A stretch of DNA of 64,000 nucleotides, from contig JAVMKO010000021.1 of NCBI GenBank assembly GCA_032164245.1, positions 13,894,285-13,958,284 on the forward strand. Direction: 5' to 3'. Under the pieces are notes generated by a model that was not told where the DNA came from, made no database searches, and saw nothing but the letters and a program-made list of their open reading frames with translations. Of the stretch, positions 50,211-61,309 are shown one piece after another. Position numbers and translations under genes: made by a program. The stretch is from Sternotherus odoratus (lineage: Eukaryota > Chordata > Testudines > Kinosternidae). Each line of letters begins with the position of its first letter. The first letter of the stretch is position 1.

Positions 50211-51109
50211 GGGGCGCGGAGGGACCCGCTCGGGGGAAAGGGGGGCGGTTGGGGGAGGGGTGGCAGGGGTGGGGCGCGGAGGGGCCAGCTGGGGGGAAAG
50301 GGGGGCTGTTGGGGGAGGGGTGGCAGGGGTGGGGCGCGGAGGGGCCAGCTGGGGGGAAAGGGGGGCTGTTGGGGGAGGGGTGGCAGGGGTGGGGCGCGGA
50401 GGGGCCAGCTGGGGGGAAAGGGGGGCTGTTGGGGGAGGGGTGGCAGGGGTGGGGCGCGGAGGGGCCAGCTGGGGGGAAAGGGGGGCTGTTGGGGGAGGGG
50501 TCTCAGGGGTGGGGCGCGGAGGGGCCAGCTGGGGGGAAAGGGGGGCTGTTGGGGGAGGGGTCTCAGGGGTGGGGCGCGGAGGGGTCGTCTGGGAGAAAGG
50601 GGGGCTGTTGGGGGAGGGGTGGCAGGGGTGGGGCGCGGAGGGGCCAGCTGGGGGGAAAGGGGGGCTGTTGGGGGAGGGGTCTCAGGGGTGGGGCGCGGAG
50701 GGGCCAGCTGGGGGGAAAGGGGGGCTGTTGGGGGAGGGGTCTCAGGGGTGGGGCGCGGAGGGGTCGTCTGGGGAGAAAGGGGGGCTGTTGGGGGAGGGGT
50801 GGCAGGGGTGGGGCGCGGAGGGGCCAGCTGGGGAGAAAGGGGGGCTGTTGGGGGAGGGGTCTCAGGGGTGGGGCGCGGAGGGGCCGTCTGGGGAGAAAGG
50901 GGGGCTGTTGGGGGAGGGGTGGCAGGGGTGGGGCGCGGAGGGGCCAGCTGGGGAGAAAGGGGGGCTGTTGGGGGAGGGGTCTCAGGGGTGGGGCGTGGAG
51001 GGGCCGTCTGGGGAGAAAGGGGGGCTGTTGGGGGAGGGGTGGCAGGGGTGGGGTGCGGAGGGGCCAGCTGGGGAGAAAGGGGGGCTGTTGGGGGAGGGGT
51101 CGCAGGGCG
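50211..51109. repeat. G-rich minisatellite 2, 60-bp unit, fifteen copies, with 120-bp higher-order form
   Basis: Units beginning GGGGCGCGGAGGGG start at 50,211 and repeat every 60 bases (one 59-base step at 50,571) to 51,109. Early copies are nearly identical (CCAGCTGGGGGGAAAGG with GGCAGGGG or CTCAGGGG). From about 50,751 they alternate between a CGTCTGGGGAGAAAGG + GGCAGGGG form and a CCAGCTGGGGAGAAAGG + CTCAGGGG form, making a 120-bp dimer. Because 60 is divisible by three, all frames stay open on both strands. The array lies in the presumed CDCA8 5'UTR intron. Confidence 0.98.
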
Positions 51110-51708
51110 GCCGCTCGAGGGGAAGACATGCAGATGCCCCCTTTTCCCTCCCCTCACGTCTCTCCGCCAGCCCCGGGGGTCGCACAGGGGTGGCGAGGTG
51201 CCAGCTCCATGCCCCAGTGAAATGATTGCTCTGTTCTAATTCGGAAGGGGTCACCCCCAGAGGTGACTGTGTGAAAAGGGGTCACCAGGCCCCCCGGTTT
51301 GAAAACCGCTTTTGTCCACTTGAGCGAGAGGCGATGCGGATTGGGGCGGGGCCGGTCCTGACCCGTCCTCACTTCGCTGTGGGCCTGTTTAGCTTCACCG
51401 GCCCAGAGCCCCCACCGCTGGAGCAGCCCCATGTTCAGACAAGCCCCTGCCAGGCTCTCAGCCCCAGGCCACCAGTGGTGCCTCTGCTGCCTGGTCATGG
51501 TGCTGGGGAACCACTCCCCTGCGTGGGGTGCCAATGCAGACTCTGCTGTGGCTTACAATAGTCCTAGGAGCCCTGGTTTTCAATAAGGATAGAGCAGCAG
51601 TAGCTCCCAACATCCCAGAAGACATGGGGCCTCTTGTCTCTGACTGTCCCCTTCTTGTGTGAACCCAACTGGCTGTTTCTGTTCAGCCCCAGAACTTCAT
51701 CCGACACC

Positions 51709-54700
51709 ATGGCACCATCCCGGAAGAAAACCAGCAAAAACGATGTGAAGAAGAAAAAGCTCGCTGCGTTTTTAAAGGACTTTGACCGTGAAGGTAATCA
51801 TTGCACTCATTCATAAAACTTGTTTTCCCAAAAGGCTTCAGGGTTCTGAGTTGTTTTCCAGATATGACGGAGTAGGAATATTGTGGGTGTGCCTCAGTTT
51901 CCCCAATGCATTTCTTAAGTGTCTATGTGAAGGAATAGGGGCTGATAGTGTAAGCAAGCAGGCAACACCCTCTCCCCTCTCTTCAGGTGTCCATACCTGA
52001 AGCTGTAATCTGACTCCAAGTGGGGGAGGGAGGTCACCTGACCTGGCTGAGCCAGAGGGGAGAAGGGGCTGGAGAGAGTGAGTTTAGAGTCTGCAGCTGG
52101 CTGGAGAGAGGGGTTTGAGTCTGAAGCTGGGTGGGCAGAAGAGAGGCAGGCCCAGGCAGGGTCTGGCCTCCCTGGGCCTCCAAAATGGATCCAGCTGAGG
52201 GGTTCGGGTACCTACAAGCTCGGTGTTAGACCATGTACCTGTTGACGAATAAACCTCTGTTTTACTGCCTGGCTGAGAGTCACGTCTGACTGTGGACTGG
52301 GGTGCAGAATCCACTGGCTCCCCCAAGACCCCTCCCGGGCAGGCTTGCTGGGGAAAGCGCACAGAGGGGCAGAAGGTGCTGAATGCTCCAAGGTCAGACC
52401 CAGGAAGGTTGAAGTGGGTACCCTTGAAGCTCCTAGCCTTGGAAACAGGCTGTGTATGGAGAGGGGACACTTCCCCCGGAATCCTATCTGGCTTCATAGG
52501 GAGCAAGTTCCAAACCATCACCCGGGCACTCCGTGACACCAGGTTAATTTAATGCTGGTGAAAGTTATTATCTCTCATGGAGCTGGATTGCCTACACCAG
52601 GATTTCTCAAACTGGGGGTCGTGACCCTCCGGGGGGTCGCTGAGCGCTCCCCGGGGGTCGCAAGCTCCTGCTGCCGCAACTCGGGGCAGGGGGGCCGGGG
52701 CGCAGCTGGCAGCCCGCCCCCGGTGGGGACTGGAGGGGTCGCACTGAGCCGATGCAGATGGAAAAGGGGTCGCGGTCTCAAAGTTTGAGAACCGCTGGCC
52801 TACACCAATGGATGAAACCCTGTGTATATGCAGAAGCACTGCAGACATATCTTTATACAGTTCAGTTAATTTTCTACCATTGACTCACAGCAAATGAAAA
52901 TATAAGTGCCCAAAATGGCTCATTTGGGAAGAAATACATTGGATCAGAAAAGTGTGTTCACTAGGGAGTAGATTTTTGCTGATATTCAGAGAAATATAAA
53001 TTCAAGCCCTGATATGTAAATCCCTGAATAACATTTGTGTTCTATGTAGTAATCAATCAAAATTCTTTTTTTTCTCTTTTAGTCCAAATGAGAATTGATC
53101 AGATACAAACAAATGGGCAAAATCTTATCAAGGAAATGGATAATCTTTATGACATAGAAATCCTCAGACTTCCTCTAGCACTGAGAAACATGAACTGGCT
53201 TGAATACTTTGGTATGATTCATCCACTCCAATATGTATTGACAAAATAGTTCAAAAATGTACTACATTTAGAGCTCTAAGTGAGTTTATAAGTCATTCAT
53301 CCAGTTAGTGGACTCTGTTTAGTGATGTATCCTAGTTGCATGATTTTCAGAAATGTAATTACTATTTACATTATCTATAATTACATAACATTATTTGTTT
53401 TGTAGCATCACATTTAAAGTCAGTATGTTGGATAATTTTATTTGTATAAAAAAAGTGCTCATTCAAAATAAGTCTTCCAATGTTTTTCCTTTGGATGTCT
53501 TAAACTGACTGGCACAGGAGACATGAAGGGGTGGCACTGTGTTAACTGGTTGCAAAATCATGTGTTGAAAAAAAAAAATCTTTGGGGACAAGAAGAGGCA
53601 AATTGAATATCCTATCCATATGGATTCATAGACAACCACAGATTTTCTGTTTATAATAAATCCTGCTTTTCCACTAGTTACTTTATCTTAAGCTGGTCAG
53701 TAACTGTCAAGAAATGTTCATTGTTTGGCTGTTTATTGTTTAATTCTACCCAATTATTAAAATTTTAATATTGTATAAATTACTCTGGTTATCCATTGAT
53801 AAAAACATGTTCTGTTTCCAGCTAAAGGAGGAAGTAAGAAGGCCTTAGAAGAAGCAGCAACGGTAGGTAACATACCTGTAGTGTACCTAGTAAGGCAATA
53901 GAAACCTTTTTTCTGGTACTACTGTACAATGTTTTTAGGGACCTAATTTTTATTTAAACCATTGCATCATTAGACAAATTAGAGTACTTGGCCAAAAGAA
54001 ATCTGATGAGGTTCAACAAGGACAAGTGCAGAGTCCTTATTTAGGACAAAAGAATCCTATTCACTGCCAAGTCTTGTGAACCCCTTCCTAAAAATGAATA
54101 TTTCTAGGGGTTTTCTCCTTTACCTGAGTAAATGTGCTCATTACACACTACTTATTATTATTTATCATTACTGTGCTTTTATTAGATTATGAAAATGGCA
54201 ACACTCTTCCAAGATCTCACTTTTGTAGCTTGTATCACTTTGAATAAGCTTGTTATAAGACAAGGCTCCTATGTTTCATCAAGGAGTATCAGATGTGAAA
54301 CAGCATGAAGGTATTTAAGAAGCCAACTCAGAGTTCCTCCTACAAAAGCATTCAGGTCTTGAGCAGTCCAGGCAAACAATGCACATTACAACAAAGCTTA
54401 AACTTGTTCTTCATAATAATTTTAAAAACCAATACTTTAATTTTAAAAACAGCAAAAAATATCCACCTCTCTCTCCAGTTCTTATAAGGAGTCTTGAAGT
54501 TTAAATCTCAGTGTGATAGAGATGCTTCTTTGATCTTCATAGCTCTTGGAAGTCCAGGGGCTCCAGGCTGCTGGACCCGTGCTGCCCAGAGTTCCAAGGG
54601 ACAGCTCTGTCCGCTATTAGTGATTTCCCCCCCCCCCCCTGAGAACCCCCTGTAACATTTCACGAACCCTCGGGGGATCATAAATCCAAGTTTGGGAACC

Positions 54701-57700
54701 ACTGGTCTAAATTGAAGCTCTACATGGCTCAGCTGCAGCGTTTCAAGTGTAGAGAAGCCCCAAGTGAAGCATTTGGTAGCTGGGAGACTTTTCCTGAATT
54801 CTGTAACTACCTCTTTGCTTGTTTTACTCAGAGACTTCTCAGGTTTAAAACTGACCTTGTAACTTAAGCTGGGTCTCAGCAGTTGATAGAGGGTGTCTGC
54901 CTTTGATTTTTAAAGAAGTAGAAAATAGCAAGTGTCCTGACATCTTTTCTCTCATGGCCCAGATAGCTGAAAGTTTTGAATTTAAGCAGTCTTTTTATAG
55001 GAAGCCATTTTTCTGCAATGAAATCTTGGCTTGCCTACCAGTGATACCAGTCAACTAAACAGGCTATCAATAGTTAAACAATGCTTACTTTTATCTTGCC
55101 TTGCCTTGCTCACTAGAGAATATGCATTTCTTTGTAAACCAGAAAACTTCTATGTTGGGATTGGACTGAAATGTTAGGTGTTGGGAATAGCTGTAGCAGC
55201 TGAATAAAGCCCGTCGGTACTAAATGACTGTGCAGGTCCTGCAAGCTGTTACCATTTCTAAAATACTGGTGAAGTGTGAACACAGCAAAGTGCAAAGCAG
55301 CATAGAAGCATTTTTATTGTAAAATAATTATGGGCTTACACTGGTGTTTGCAGGCAGTTTGGAATGAGTTAGTTCTTTACTAATAATACACATGGTATTG
55401 TGATTGCTTTTGGTTTTAGGCAGATTTGGAACTATCAGAAATAAACAAACTTACAGCAGAAGTTATCCAGACGCCTTTCAGAATTGTCAAGAAAGGTCAG
55501 TTTACAAGCATTGCTGAATGTTCTGGGTGCAATCAATAGTGGAATGTTTCTTTGTTCCTTATAGATCTTGTCAACTATCTTCCAACTCTCATTAACTGGC
55601 CTAAATAGGTTTCAAATAAACAATTGTTGCTTCAGTTTACGTGATGTTACATAAGGAGAGTGTTAAATTAGATTTTCTAAATCGTATAGAAATGTTATTT
55701 ACATTTGTTTATGCCTTCCCTATAATCCCTTTCCTTATAAAATCCTACTTTATCTTTGTATAAGTATATAATTCCTAGTTCCATAACTTGTTTGCCAAAC
55801 AAATTTCACGACTGTTTTCTTTTCTCCCTACCTGTACGTGGGTAATTTAATATGCTTCAAATTTTTAAAATTTGGACACTATTTTCTCCTTCTAGCTGAA
55901 AAATCCAAACAGGATATTGATGCCATTGAAGAAGAAACAGAACTTAGTTTGGTCCCTGTAGCAAAGAAGAGGAAACAGGATAGCAAAGCCCTTGAAGAAT
56001 CAGAGCTAGGACATGAAATTGTTAATTCAAAAACAGGGAAGGTAAATAACTGATCTTATTGTGGTGATGGCCCAGGCAGGAAATGAGTTGACTGTTGGTT
56101 GAGGTGATGCTTATAGGCTTGCTTGCCATAGGCAAGCTGCCTGTTTTAATCAGTATTATAGGTTTATATAATCTATTTTAAATTTGTAAACTATAACTCT
56201 ACAGCTAGTTTTATTTTGCAGAAGAATATATGTATTTCTCCTCTGATGCAACGTAAATCACATGACCATCTGAAAATGTTACTTATTCTATTTGTAATAA
56301 CCAAGATGACTATGATAGAAAGAGAGAGTTCTCATTTTGTTTTCTTATACATTTGAAAAAGCTCTCTGTAGTCTTTCAGTTTCCTCTCTATACTATACAG
56401 TTAATTTTCCTAGTTTGTTTCTGTGTGAAAGACCACACATTGGGGAGAAAATTTCTTTTGAAAGGGGGAAATGTGTAAAACCGCAAGCTGTCCGGAGACT
56501 TCAGGGTATTTTCATATAGTTTGCCTCTCTCCAACTATAGTTTCCCCCTTTGCTTCATAGCCTGAATTCTATTTGTCTTGAGATCAGAGTCCACATGCTA
56601 TGTGAGTGCCTTAGATAGATTCTGTTATGAGGTAGAACCCTACTACTTCTGAAAGTGTAAAGAAACATTTTATATCCCTTTTCTTTTCAATTGCATGTTC
56701 AACTTCCATCATGTTCTGGGAGCAGAATTCTCTTTAACCAAGACTGCTCCAACTAACTATAGGAACTTTGATATCTATGGAAAAGAATTCTGCACAAATC
56801 CCTGTGTCTTCCCTAGCTTAGCTCTAGGCTATGATCTAGCCAAGACTCAAACAGGGAAGGTTTTCCACAGTTTTGATCATCTGAGAAGGGGAACAGTGAG
56901 TCTTGTTCTTCAGTTACTGTTACCAGCGTTAGTTCAGTTATGAGACACTTCTTCAGAACTGGAGGTGAGCTGTGGTTTGATCATGAAACAGTAAATAATT
57001 CATGAGTTCTGTGTGTTCCAGGTGAAGATATCAACCAAAAAAGTGCCAGTTCTTAAGAGCAGAAGAGCTCCGTCAGCAAGAGTGCGACGCATTAGTAAAA
57101 GGTAAGAGTCTGGAGTGGTGTGAATCCCCCGTCTTCAATGTGGGGATGGAAAGGGGAGATCAGAACTGCAAAACTGCAGTCTTTGCTGCCAGGTCAAGAG
57201 GCATCACTTGAAATCAGGAGAAACTTCTAGTTTCCAAATACCCTCACATTGTTCTCAGCTCTTCTAACTATTAAAACAGATGCTCAGAACTGAGAAGCAT
57301 CCGCTAAACTGATCTTTTAAGAGGGCGTCATCTTATCACTGCCACTTTCTTTGAGCAGGTCAAGCAAAAATAACTTTGTCACTCCAGCCCTTGGCCGAGT
57401 CGCTGATGCCTGCACGGGGGGAAGCACCTCTACTGCCCCCTCTAAGTTTGATTCCAGGTGAGTGTGCATTAAATAGCAAAGCCACGTAACTGTATTTATA
57501 GTATCCTGCAAAATGTCTCTCAAATATCAGCATTTGCCATCAAGGCATCTAGTGTGTCTTGCCATTAGTCTGCATGAGATAAGACAGAACAGTTGTGATA
57601 TAGATTAGCTTGTTACCATTCTGCCCCATGGCAGTGGCTGTTCATATCTGATGCATGTTGTAAGACCCATAATATAACACTTCACATATTCAAAGTGCTG

Positions 57701-60230
57701 GAGAAATATTGACTAACCTTCACAGCTCTGAAATTTTAAGGATGAGATTTACTGAGGAAGAGAAGTGAGATTATTTGACCACTGTTAGTAAAGTGTCACC
57801 AGGAGAGCCAGCATTAAAATTTGAGACTTTATGACTCCGTAGTCATTTGTGCGTGGCTTATGTGCTCAGCCTTGTACTGTGAAATCTGCAAAATTGTAGT
57901 CTTTGTTTGAACAATCTCCACTCTGTCCCTTCTCCCTCTCCTTTTCCCATTGTTCAGACATGTGCATCTGATACGTGCAAAAATACTAACTGTGGTTTGT
58001 AAGCTATTTCTTAAAACAGCCTCCGTATCTGATGAGAGGAGGATAGCTAATATAACACTGAGTTTTTAAAAAGGCCCCGGAGCTGTGCAACTAAAGCCAG
58101 AGTCTGCTTTTGAAATGTCGGCCTAAATATGTCAAATGTTTTCTCCAAATTGTAAAATATGGAATATTAAGACGACTACAACACATCATTTAATTGCCTT
58201 GGGTTTTGGCCTCAGAATTTCGATTGACTTAGAGCCAGAAACCTGTAGGCTCATAGAAGAGGATAGATGGAGGTCAGAACTAGAAAAAAGCAGATATGAT
58301 AAATCATGCCCTAGTTTAATCAGAGGTTTTTTGTCAGTTCAGTTGGTTTCTGACAAGCTCTATTGGTTTCATGCTTCAAGTTACACATTTTTCTCCAACC
58401 TTCTGTTTCCCTTGAAAATGAGATGTTTGAAATCTGTAGTTGGGGAGAATCTTCTGATCACTTTAATTGGCTGGAATAAAATTATTCAGCAATAACTTGG
58501 GAATGTCTTTCAGGATTTTCAAGACACCAGGTCTACGCACCCCAGCAACGCATGAGCATGTTTATGTAGTCTCTGCAAACGGCAGCCCTCTTGCGAACAG
58601 CAATGATGTCATCATTACAGTCCCTGTCGGAGGAGGGGAGGTAAAGCAGAAATTTATTGAAAATGTAGGGAATATTTCAGTGGGTTTTGAAGTGCACCAA
58701 ATGCAATTTAAAGTAATGGCTGATAGCAATGTGTGCCATGGTGCAATACAGAAAAGGTGTGAGATGAGTCTGTGGTCTGATGCTGCATCTGGTCCTCTTT
58801 GTAACTGTCCTGTTTTATCAGTAACCTTCTGCTGTTCCCAGGACAGTGGGTCCATCGCTAGCTATAAAAGCAGAACATGGTTCCTGCTCTTAAATAGAAT
58901 GATCTGTCAATCTTTCTAATTTATAATCCACATGCTTCAATCTGTTTGGCTCTTTCACTGATTTCACATGCAAACTCACATGTACCAGTCTGACAGCTGA
59001 ACGGTAACTGAGATTTATGGTCTTTTCTGTACAGAACATTCGTTTAGCAGCCAGTGAGCTGACCAAAAGGAATATGAGTTCTCTCAATCCAGAGACCCTG
59101 GGAATTATGAAGAAGTTATCAGTAAGTCAATATATACTTGGCTATGAATTGCAACTAGTTTGTGGTGGTGTCTAGCATTGCTATTGTCCCTGTAGTTAAG
59201 TTAATGGGCCATCAGTTTCCATTAGACTCTGCCAGTCATCTCTCTTCTTAAATTCTTTTCCTCTCAGGTCTGCCTGGATCTTGGCACACCCAGAAAATAT
59301 GGTTTTACACGTTGTGGGTCTGTTCAGCTAGTCGGGAAAATACACAGACTTGGGGCTTAACTCAAGTGGTCTGTATACAAACAGTGCTTGCAGTAGTGGG
59401 AGAGAGCTACCCGTAGTACTTAGGATTTAATTCAAGGGTGAACATGCCCTCTGTTTTTTCCAGTGTAGGTGGCTTTAGGACAGGGTTGGGCAAATGTTTT
59501 GGCCAGAGGTCCACATCTGTGTATGGAAATTGTATAGTGGGCCATGAATGCTTGCAAAATTGGGGGTTGGGGTGAAGGAGTGGCTGAGGGCCCTAGCTGG
59601 GGTTGCGGGCTATGGAGTGGGGCTGGGAATGAGAGGTTCTGGGCTGGCACCAAGGGGTTCGTGAGCAGGAGGGGTATCAGGGCTGGGGCAGAGGGTTGGG
59701 GCATGGGAGGGGGGTCAAGGGTGCAGGCTCCGGGTGGCACTTACCTCAAGCAGCTCCCAGAAGCAGCAGCATGTCCCCCATTATGTCCTACCGTATGTGG
59801 AAGCACAGCCAAGCAACTCTGCGCTCTGTGTGCTGCCCGTTTTCAGGTGCCACCTCTGCAGCTCCCATTCACTGCGGTTCCTGGCCAATAGGAGCTGTGG
59901 GGGGCAGCAGTTGGGGTGGACCTAGCATGCAGAGCCCCCTGGCTATCTCTAGGCACAGGAGCTGGAAGAGGGGCATGCTGCTGCTTCCAGGAGCTGCGCG
60001 GAGGGGGCAAGCCCCCGGCTGGAGCAGAGCAAGCCCTGGACCCGCTGCCTGGAGGGAGCTTAAGGGCTGGATTGAAACATCTGGAGAGCTGGATGTGGCC
60101 CCCGGGCCATAGTTTGCCCACCCCTTCTTTAGGATATGGCAGCATGTGTTCATTACAATTATTTGTTAATCTTTCTCCTTTTTAGGTTCGTCTTGCACAA
60201 GCATGCAGCAATGCGAACACCCAAAGATGA
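51709..60230 (+). CDS. CDCA8: Borealin (CDCA8), complete, ten coding exons, 304 aa
   Basis: Coding exons: 51,709-51,793, 53,083-53,211, 53,822-53,862, 55,420-55,495, 55,896-56,041, 57,022-57,101, 57,359-57,457, 58,514-58,640, 59,035-59,121 and 60,186-60,230 (915 bases with TGA). Every junction is GT...AG and keeps phase. The ATG has a good context (ACACCATGG). Borealin is a chromosomal passenger complex subunit that, with survivin and INCENP, places Aurora B on centromeres and the midzone. The N-terminal helix region holds [12 protein letters not shown] (residues 17-28) and [20 protein letters not shown] (52-71), as in human. Residues 79-104 keep ALEEAAT and INKLTAE. A basic, variable linker (about 110-205) follows. 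The C-terminal part has [11 protein letters not shown] (220-230) and VPVGGGE (255-261). Human borealin is 280 residues; the linker is longer here. AIRIM adjacency supports CDCA8 over the paralogue CDCA9 (borealin-2). Confidence 0.95.
51863..52538 (+). mobile_element. Solo LTR in CDCA8 intron, related to the copy at 9,110
   Basis: It starts TATGACGGAGTAGGAATA and ends CTCCGTGACA, aligning along its length with the solo LTR at 9,110-9,744: 'tgcctcagtttcccc' near the start, 'aataaacctctgttttactg' in the middle, 'gcagaaggtgctgaatgctc' near the end. Flanks are CCAGA and CCAGG, a 4/5 target duplication. The first dinucleotide is mutated from TG to TA. It begins 69 bases after the first coding exon. 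Confidence 0.8.
52598..52797. mobile_element. hAT-type short DNA transposon (200 bp), perfect 8-bp target duplication, in CDCA8 intron
   Basis: The ends are CAGGATTTCTCAAACTGG and AGTTTGAGAACCGCTG, inverted relative to each other. Both flanks read GCCTACAC (52,590-52,597 and 52,798-52,805). The GC-rich interior has no coding capacity. Its ends match those of the 35,644 element, so both belong to one family group. Confidence 0.92.
53976..54070 (+). mobile_element. CR1 LINE fragment in CDCA8 intron
   Basis: Contains 'gatgaggttcaacaaggaca', 'agtgcagagtccttatttag' and 'gacaaaagaatcctattcac', a CR1 ORF2 segment (translating around the [12 protein letters not shown] sequence). Both ends are truncated. 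Confidence 0.75.
54590..54703. mobile_element. hAT-type element fragment in CDCA8 intron
   Basis: The right end 'atccaagtttgggaaccact' plus G is a typical hAT terminus. The segment before it has 'tttcacgaaccctcggggga'. A 13-C run (54,627-54,639) lies inside. No left terminus or target duplication found. Confidence 0.55.
59481..60126. mobile_element. hAT-type DNA transposon (646 bp), perfect 8-bp target duplication, in last CDCA8 intron
   Basis: The left end is CAGGGTTGGGCAAATG and the right end is GTTTGCCCACCCCTT, inverted with mismatches. Both flanks read CTTTAGGA (59,473-59,480 and 60,127-60,134). It ends only 59 bases before the last coding exon and has no transposase frame. Confidence 0.92.
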
Positions 60231-60853
60231 AATTTCAGGGATATTGACATTCTTTGTAAATCTGGAACATCAATTTTAGGACTGCAACCTGAATTCTTAC
60301 TCTATTGTTTTACCTTTTTGTTACACGGTGGAAGTTAGGAACAGGTTTTCAGCCTGTAGTATATAATGTGATTAGAATAGGTTGACTTCTTTTTGTCCAG
60401 AAAAAAGTACATAGTTTCCTGTTTCAAGAAAGCTAGCTATGCCTTGGCCTTGGATCCTCCAGAGTGTATGAGAGGCACGTCAGGTGGATACAGCTGTCCT
60501 GCAATCTGCAGAAGATTGAAGCAGTGGGACCGATTGGACTACAGGTGTGATTGACAAAAGTTGTATCTGGTTTGGGAGCAAAAGCGGTGGAGCTGCTCAT
60601 TGCACTTATAACCAGGCAAGTCTTCGGTTTGTTGATGTCCTCGTTGCAAGGTGCTAGTTAGTTGTATTCTAAGAGCTGGAATATGAATCTCAATAACAAT
60701 AAGGGGCTGCTAAAAGAACATTTTGTTGCAGACTAGCTAATGAAGCTGCCACGGGTGATAGGGGTACAACAAATCCTTTTTGTTCTTCTCACAGCAGCCA
60801 CTGAACTTTCAATCCTGCTCTCCAGTTTACAGTGAACAATGTACTTGAAGTCT

Positions 60854-60859
60854 TTTATT
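60854..60859 (-). terminator. Candidate AATAAA for the minus-strand gene at 61.3-62.6 kb
   Basis: On the minus strand an AATAAA lies about 450 bases past the stop codon at 61,310. It is the first canonical hexamer in that direction and falls inside the CDCA8 3'UTR. Confidence 0.4.
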
Positions 60860-60879
60860 GTGCATCCTACCATTGTATA

Positions 60880-60904
60880 AATAAATAAATAAATAAATAA
60901 ATAC
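60880..60904 (+). repeat. (AAAT)n microsatellite carrying the CDCA8 polyadenylation signals
   Basis: Six tetranucleotide units give several overlapping AATAAA hexamers, the only strong polyadenylation signals downstream of the CDCA8 stop codon on this strand. Confidence 0.75.
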
Positions 60905-61112
60905 ACTTAAATAAATGAATACACTGATGTGTTCTTAAACTTGTAATTTTACTGAGTTATAAAGCTTCTATCTACAAAAACAATCATCTAGATCTCTGAT
61001 CCTCTATGGCACCCTTCCCTTACTGGTGCAAGTCCCTTTAGAGTGGTTGGAGACAGCCAGTGGAGAGTTCCTTCTGCACAGGGGAACTTTGCTGCTTCCT
61101 GCACTAGTTCCT

Positions 61113-61132
61113 GGGGGGGGGGGGGGGGGGGG
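61113..61132. repeat. Poly(G) run of 20
   Basis: Twenty consecutive G on the plus strand, the longest of several homopolymer G tracts in the window. Its length may be imprecise if it is a sequencing or assembly artefact. Confidence 0.95.
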
Positions 61133-61309
61133 AGGGGATGGGGATGTGGCAGAACCAAGTTCCACTACATCTGGGTTGCCACTGGGATGTTCCCTGCATT
61201 CTTTTCATGAACTAAAAAAGTTTTACACAATAAATACTGTTTATCGGTGGAATAAAATTAGTTACATATTCATTGACTTTTTTACTGTTTTAGAAAATTC
61301 CCATTTCGC

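Larger units (their letters stand above)
60231..60925 (+). other. CDCA8: CDCA8 3'UTR
   Basis: Follows the TGA of the last exon. The first overlapping AATAAA hexamers lie at 60,880-60,904 in an (AAAT)n tract, with a T/G-rich stretch ('tgatgtgttctt') after 60,921 as a possible downstream element. No other coding sequence is visible. Confidence 0.6.

Noticed and set aside
48944..51239. Very long overlapping open frames (up to 711 residues) on both strands
   Set aside because: They follow the 60-65-bp minisatellites. A 60-base unit keeps frames open automatically, and the products are Gly/Arg/Pro repeats on every frame of both strands.
9110..52538. The two LTRs as the ends of one provirus
   Set aside because: Each has its own different target duplication, they are 42 kb apart and differ in sequence and length, and no retroviral genes lie between them. 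They are separate solo LTRs.
724..60904. CRISPR-like arrays
   Set aside because: The tandem repeats have no unique spacers of constant length, and the DNA is eukaryotic. They are minisatellites and microsatellites.
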